NCBI GenBank assembly: GCA_051878975.1
Contig: JBJELD010000027.1
Span: 1-19,125, forward strand
Direction: 5' to 3'
Length of the DNA stretch: 19,125 bases
Source: Caccovicinus sp051878975
Lineage (GTDB): Bacteria; Bacillota; Clostridia; Lachnospirales; Lachnospiraceae
The notes beneath the pieces were generated by a model. The model saw nothing but the letters and a program-made list of their open reading frames with translations. It ran no database searches and was not told where the DNA came from. Positions within the stretch are counted from its first letter, which is position 1. The number at the start of each line of letters is the position of its first letter. The translations under genes were made by a program, and so were the position numbers. Below are positions 14,675 through 19,125 of this stretch, one piece after another.

Positions 14675-16327
14675 ATGCAGACAGAAAAGAGCGCTGGAAA
14701 AGGATCCGGCTCTCCGGCATTTTCCCGGAGACGCCGCCTGCAGAACCAGATAAAAAGCGTTGTAAAAAATCCGTACAATATTATGGTTGTGATTTCTGTG
14801 GTGTTCATGGTATATCTGATTTTGATTCCGCTGGGACAGATGATCATACAGACCCTGACCCTGGCTGAGGCAGATGTGGCAAGGATAGAAGGAGGAAGAG
14901 AGGGGATGTTTACCCTCTACTATTGGAAGAGAGTACTCACCAGCAGCATTTCAAAGAAAATGCTGTGGACGCCGCTTTCTAATTCTCTTTTGATTGCCGT
15001 GTCAACCGCAGTTTTGGGAGTAACTCTTGGATCGCTTTTGGCCTGGCTGATGGTAAGAAGTGATCTGCCCTACAAAAAGTTCTTTTCATTAGCCTTAATT
15101 ATTCCTTATATGATTCCGTCCTGGTGTAAATCCATGGCATGGCTGACCATTTTTAAGAATGAGCGCGTAGGCGGTGCGCAGGGCCTGTTGGGCTTCCTGG
15201 GAATCCATACACCGGACTGGCTGGCTTATGGTCCGTTTGCCATCGTGGTGGTACTGGTGATCCATTATTATGCCTATGCGTATCTTCTGGTATCCGCCGC
15301 TTTAGGTTCGATCAATTCGGAACTGGAGGAAATGGGTGAAATACTGGGAGCCAGCAAGGTCCGGATTCTGACCAAGATCACCTTTCCGCTGGTTATGCCT
15401 GCCGTGTTGTCTGCAGTTATCATGACATTTTCAAAGGCAATGGGAACCTTCGGCGTGCCTTCCATGCTGGGGCTGAAGATCGGTTACTATACTGTATCGA
15501 CCACGATGTACAATTCTATACAAAACGGGCAGAATCGAGTAGCCTTTGCGATTTCTCTGATTCTGATTGCGATTGCCTCGCTCAGCGTATTTTTAAACCA
15601 GAAGGCCATTGGTTCCCGTAAATCCTACAGCACAATTGGCGGAAAAGGAAGCCGAAGTAATCCGATTCGTCTGGGAAAATGGAGACCGGTAATCACGGGA
15701 ATTCTGTTTGTGTTCATTGCAGCGGCAGTTGTGATCCCGGTTGTGATTCCGCTTTATCAGTCTTTTATGCTGGAAGCAGGAAATTACAGCCTGAATAATT
15801 TTACTCTCCATTACTGGATCGGCGGGTCCGTACCGACCATCGATCAGGGGGAACCGGGAATCTTTAAGAATCCGCAGTTTACCAAATATGTGATCAATAC
15901 GCTGAAACTGGTGGTACTGACCTCTTTGTTTGCTACAATATTGGGACAGCTGATCGGTTATATTAATTCCAGAGGCCGCAAGCTGTTTTCTGGAAAACTG
16001 GTAGAGCAGCTGGTATTCATTCCCTATCTGATTCCGTCCATTGCATTTGGTGCCATGTATCTGGCGCTGTTTGCAACCGCCAAGAAAATAGAACTGCTGG
16101 GTTACCGCATTACATTAGTGCCTTCTTTATATGGTGATGACGCCGTCTCAGCAGACACTGCCGTACATGGCATACTCCTACTCGACGGAGAATCTGATAC
16201 AGCTTTCAAGTGCCGTGACCATTGTCATGTTTGTCCTTGTGTTCTTTGTCTACTGGTTTGCAAATACCTTTACGGATGCAGATATCACAAAGGGCTTCTA
16301 ACGGGTACAGGAGGAAATATCAAATGA
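14675..16327 (+). pseudogene. ABC transporter double permease (FbpB/AfuB type), frameshifted by an internal deletion
   Basis: This is an inner-membrane permease with two fused BPD-transport modules, as in the ferric/thiamine/sugar-phosphate importers (FbpB, ThiP, AfuB). Module 1 is complete, with its EAA loop near residues 220-245 (EMGEILGASKVRI). Module 2 starts normally (YVINTLKLVVLTSLFATILGQLIGY) and runs to LVPSLYG at residue 487 (16133-16135). The downstream frame then changes: the family C terminus (MTPSQQTLPYMAYS to FTDADITKGF, 54 residues) is found at 16137-16301 in another frame, with its natural stop at 16299-16301. About 85-90 residues, including the second EAA loop and two helices, are absent. 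As written, translation gives a scrambled tail ending at 16327. The start is supported by AAAGGAG (14662-14668). It could not build a working transporter. Confidence 0.85.
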
Positions 16328-17257
16328 GCAGAATTGAATTAAAAGAGATCAATAAATACTATGGCAAAAACCATGTGCTGAAGAACATTAATCTGATCAT
16401 CGAAGATGGAGAGTTCATGACGCTTTTAGGTCCTTCCGGATGCGGAAAGACTACTGGCTAAGGTTCCAAAGGAGGAGATCCGCAAAAAGGTTGAAAATGC
16501 GTTGAAGAGGATGCGAATCGATCAGTTCATTGACCGTTATCCATCCGAACTTTCCGGAGGTCAGCAGCAGCGTGTTGCGATTGCAAGGGCTATTGTGTCG
16601 GAACCGGAAGTACTTCTTCTGGATGAGCCGCTTTCCAACCTGGATGCCAAGCTGCGTATTGAAATGAGAAGCGAGATCAAGCGCCTGCATAAGGAACTGG
16701 GAACTACCATTATCTATGTAACCCATGATCAGACGGAGGCTCTTACCATGTCCAGTAAAATTGCCATTTTCTTTGAAGGCGTGCTGGAACAGGTTGCACC
16801 TCCGCTGGAGCTTTACCAGAATCCGGTCTCACTTCGGGTTGCAGATTTTATCGGAAATCCAAAAGTGAATTTTATTCCGGCCAGAGCATTTGCGGAGAAT
16901 GGGATTTTGAAGGTGGACAGTGTATTGGGGAGCCTGAAATTTAAAGAGGATTCCTGGACCGATGAGTGCCGGGAATTTCAAAGCGGCGATGCGGTAGTAG
17001 GAGTCAGACCTGAACTGGTTGATATACGGAAAACTCCGGAACCGGGAGCAATTGAGGCGGTTGTGTACTCGGTTATGCCGGCCGGCTCTGAAACAACCGT
17101 ATATCTGCAGGTGGGAGAAGAGAAAATACTGGCTAAGCAGAACGGGCTTGCCCAGTACAGCAAGGATCAAAAGGTATGGATTCGGGTGAATCCTGAAAAG
17201 ATCAATGTATTTTCTAAGGAGAGCGGAAGGTTGATTAAGAAAGCGGCTGTATTATAA
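16324..17257 (+). pseudogene. ABC transporter ATPase (AfuC/MalK type), broken by an internal deletion
   Basis: The ATP-binding subunit was meant to power the preceding permease. The first 44 residues are normal and end in Walker A GPSGCGKTT (36-44), but the frame closes at a TAA at 16459-16461. The rest of the protein continues from 16454 in another frame (LAKVPKEEIRKKVENALKRM). It contains the signature LSGGQQQR, Walker B LLLDEP, the D-loop SNLDAK, the H-loop THDQTEA and a TOBE-like C-terminal region to 17257. About 55-60 residues are missing between the halves, including the Q-loop (normally VFQNYALYPHM). The start has AGGAGG (16309-16314) nine bases upstream. An internal TTG at 16502 could start a fragment without Walker A, which could not bind ATP normally. 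It is therefore called a pseudogene unless the sequence is misassembled. Confidence 0.85.
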
Positions 17258-17330
17258 CCCACCATGTGCCGCAGCCGACATATGATCGGGAGAGACTGTT
17301 TTTGGGGCGCACCAGGCATCCCTGAATTTA

Positions 17331-17349
17331 TGCCGCCGATTCAGCGGCA
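17331..17349 (+). other. Short hairpin in the leader of the solute-binding protein gene
   Basis: TGCCGC (17331-17336) pairs with GCGGCA (17344-17349) across a 7-base loop, 30 bases before the lipoprotein start. It lies in a 122-base gap after the ATPase gene. Such hairpins often protect or adjust mRNA of abundantly made binding proteins, but it could also be a weak attenuator. The stem is only six pairs. Confidence 0.3.
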
Positions 17350-17379
17350 AATTTTCAAAGAAAAAAGGAGAAAAATGCT

Positions 17380-18660
17380 ATGAGAAAAACAGGAAGACGA
17401 ATTTTGGCAATGACACTGGCTGGTATGATGGCGGCAATGTCTTTAACTGGCTGCGAAAAAATTGAAGAAACAAAACCGGCTGCGGAAACTACTGCAAAAG
17501 CAGAGGAAAAAGCATCTGAGGAGACCGGTGCAGGTGAAGCGGTACAGGCAGAAGCGGAGAAAACGGCAGTGACACCGGAAGAGCAGTGGGCGATCGATGC
17601 CGGCCTTTATGAGGATGAAACCTCAGATGAACTGTATAAGAAAGCGTTGGAGGAAGAAGGCGGAACTGTCGTGATCTATTCTATCTCCAGCCGCATGGCG
17701 AAGGTAAAGGCGAGTTTTGAGGAAGATTATCCCGGCATGACCGTAGAGGTTTATGATATTAATGCCAATGATATGTCCACCAAGCTGAAAACCGAGTATG
17801 ATTCCGGAATCCGTACTGCTGATGTTATTCACAGTAAAGAGCAGACCGGTGACTATATGATCAATTTCTTCAACAAGGGGATTCTTCACAATTATCAGCC
17901 CGAATCAATTTTCGGAGGTGTGAAGGAGGAGTACAAGGAAAATATGACTCCTTTGTATTTTGAGACTGACTGGTGGTTCTTTAATACAGGCGTATATTCT
18001 GAAACGCCGATTACCAACTGGTGGGATGTCACCAAGCCGGAGTGGAAAGGCAATTTTGTACTGCAGAATCCGATCGGTACCGTAAGCTATATGGCTTTGT
18101 TTACCACTATGGTGGAACATGCAGATGAAATGGCGGCAGCATATAAGGAATGCTACGGTGAGGATATTGTTCTGGAAGATGATGAGCCGACGGCTGCGCA
18201 TGCATGGATTAAGAGGGTGCTTGCAAACGATCCGGTTATCTTTGATTCCAACAATGAAGTAATTCAGTCGGTAGGAGAAGGAAAAGAATCCAGACTGATT
18301 GGTTATACCCCTTCTTCCAAGTATCGTGAGCGTGCGGACAAGGGGTGGAATATAGAAGCGGAACCTCTTAAAATGTCTCCGGTATCCGGTGTAGCATTTA
18401 TGAACTTTTTAGCTGTTGTCAATGAAGCACCTCATCCGAACGGGGCAAAGCTGTTAATCCGTTACCTCATGGGCGGTGAAGATGGAAATGGAAACGGCAT
18501 AAAGCCTTTTAATACCATAGGCGGATGGCCGGTACGGCCAGAGACCACTCCGGCAGAGGGCAATGTACCATTGGAGGACATGAAACTTTGGATGATTAAT
18601 TATGACTTTGTTTATAAGAATCTGCAGGATGTGCAGGATTATTGGTATCAGTTCCGTTAA
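17380..18660 (+). CDS. ABC transporter substrate-binding lipoprotein (AfuA/FbpA-like)
   Basis: This is an extracellular solute-binding protein of 426 residues, anchored as a lipoprotein. The signal peptide has a basic start (MRKTGRR), a hydrophobic core and lipobox LTGC with C25 as the lipidated residue. A flexible Ala/Glu/Lys/Thr-rich linker (~27-68) follows. The binding domain begins around GGTVVIYSISSRMAKVKASF, and the features YDSGIRTADVIHSKEQ and TPITNWWDVTKPEWKGNFVLQNP are typical of the iron(III)/sugar-phosphate group of family-1 binding proteins. AfuA members bind hexose phosphates, FbpA members ferric iron; no Tyr-Tyr iron pair stands out, and the HAD phosphatase downstream suggests a phosphorylated substrate. 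The start is set by AAAGGAG (17364-17370). The gene looks intact although its permease and ATPase are broken. Confidence 0.88.
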   Translation: MRKTGRRILAMTLAGMMAAMSLTGCEKIEETKPAAETTAKAEEKASEETGAGEAVQAEAEKTAVTPEEQWAIDAGLYEDETSDELYKKALEEEGGTVVIYSISSRMAKVKASFEEDYPGMTVEVYDINANDMSTKLKTEYDSGIRTADVIHSKEQTGDYMINFFNKGILHNYQPESIFGGVKEEYKENMTPLYFETDWWFFNTGVYSETPITNWWDVTKPEWKGNFVLQNPIGTVSYMALFTTMVEHADEMAAAYKECYGEDIVLEDDEPTAAHAWIKRVLANDPVIFDSNNEVIQSVGEGKESRLIGYTPSSKYRERADKGWNIEAEPLKMSPVSGVAFMNFLAVVNEAPHPNGAKLLIRYLMGGEDGNGNGIKPFNTIGGWPVRPETTPAEGNVPLEDMKLWMINYDFVYKNLQDVQDYWYQFR

Positions 18661-18693
18661 GCCTGCTTCCAGCGGCATGAGAGGAGAAAGCAG

Positions 18694-19080
18694 ATGCCGG
18701 ATTGTTTAAAGAATTTTATGAAGAAAAAAGAGTATCTGATCTGCGTTGATTCTGATGGCTGCGCTATGGATACGATGGACTTGAAGCATATTGCCTGTTT
18801 TGGGCCGTGTCTGATTCCAATATGGGGACTGGAAGACTGGCGTGAACCGATTTTAAAACGCTGGAATGAAATCAATCTCTATACAATGACCAGAGGAATC
18901 AATCGTTTTAAAGGACTGGCTCAGATTCTTTTGGAGATTCACCACCATTTAAAGAAGATCGAAGGCATTGAAACGTTTGCAGAATGGACACAACAGGCCA
19001 ATGAATTGTCAAATTTAGCTGTTAAGAGAATGTGGGAAGAAAGCGGTCTTAGTATTTTCAGGCAGGCCCTGGTAAAGTGA
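18694..19080 (+). pseudogene. HAD-superfamily phosphatase, truncated
   Basis: The N terminus carries HAD motif I, VDSDGCAMDT, with nucleophile D19 and acid/base D21. The helical C1 cap region follows (WREPILKRWNEINLYTMTRGINRFKGL). The frame stops at 128 residues (FRQALVK, then TGA at 19078-19080). Relatives of this type are usually about 270-300 residues, so the core with motif II (Ser/Thr), motif III (Lys) and motif IV (Asp-Asp) is missing. No continuation is visible in any frame of the last 45 bases. The break coincides with a possible insertion-sequence end. The start is supported by GAGGAG (18681-18686). It follows the binding-protein gene by 33 bases and probably belonged to the importer operon, dephosphorylating the incoming compound. 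The fragment should be inactive. Confidence 0.75.
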
Positions 19081-19125
19081 CCCACTTTGTCAAGACAGTT
19101 TTTTGATAAATTTATCGTTAGGTGC
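19078..19125. mobile_element. Possible insertion-sequence terminus (IS3-like) at the window edge
   Basis: The HAD reading frame ends abruptly at TGACCCACTTTGTCAAGACA (19078-19097). The following bases are AT-rich and show no HAD coding. Many IS3-family elements begin with a TGA/TGACC terminal repeat, which would supply the stop codon here. No transposase is visible because the window ends 45 bases later, so this is a guess from the junction; a chromosomal deletion or an assembly edge would look the same. Confidence 0.35.

Noticed and set aside
18663..18693. CTGCTT / AAGCAG hairpin over the HAD ribosome binding site
   Set aside because: Only six contiguous pairs with a bulge; such stems are expected by chance.
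1..19125. CRISPR arrays, tRNA or rRNA genes
   Set aside because: No regularly spaced repeats and no cloverleaf or rRNA-like sequence were seen on reading either strand.

Overview
The window looks like chromosomal DNA from a gut Firmicute, most likely the family Lachnospiraceae. This rests on the smc-ftsY gene order typical of Firmicutes, strong GGAGG-type ribosome binding sites before nearly every gene, the flavour of the proteins (a cytoplasmic BMP-like protein paired with a phosphoesterase, a gut-type beta-glucuronidase, lipoprotein transporters), and a moderate GC content. The genus cannot be read from this sequence. The window is gene-dense: the largest gap between genes is about 165 bases, so there is no long non-coding stretch.

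Bases 1-8719 (+ strand) are mainly housekeeping. They hold the 3' part of smc (chromosome condensation), ftsY (signal recognition particle receptor), an ACT-domain threonine dehydratase, a ClC-family anion transporter with atypical selectivity motifs, and a tightly coupled pair. That pair is a 648-residue cytoplasmic protein that appears to fuse a ParB-like domain to a BMP/PnrA-type ligand-binding domain, followed with a 4-base overlap by a small metallophosphoesterase. This pair is the best candidate in the window for an undescribed system: a possible intracellular small-molecule sensor with a hydrolase partner.

Bases 8700-13690 concern carbohydrates. A PfkB-family sugar kinase (- strand) converges on the phosphoesterase with a 20-base overlap. 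It diverges from a GH13 alpha-glucan hydrolase across a 166-base region carrying two good sigma-A promoters that face apart. A complete beta-glucuronidase (GH2, with the glucuronate-specific N-x-K motif) follows, with its own -10 element and a possible RBS-masking hairpin. A clean intrinsic terminator closes the block.

Bases 13741-19125 hold a LacI-type regulator, an FbpB/AfuB-type double permease, an AfuC/MalK-type ATPase, an AfuA/FbpA-type lipoprotein and a HAD phosphatase. This layout suggests a regulated importer, perhaps for a phosphorylated sugar or other phosphate-bearing solute. It appears broken. The regulator lacks about 30-36 residues in frame. The permease lacks about 85-90 residues with a frameshift. 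The ATPase lacks about 55-60 residues, including the Q-loop, with a frameshift. The HAD gene stops after its first motif, at what may be an insertion-sequence end at the window edge. Either the operon is decaying, or the assembly has collapsed here. Everything upstream of 13.7 kb looks intact.
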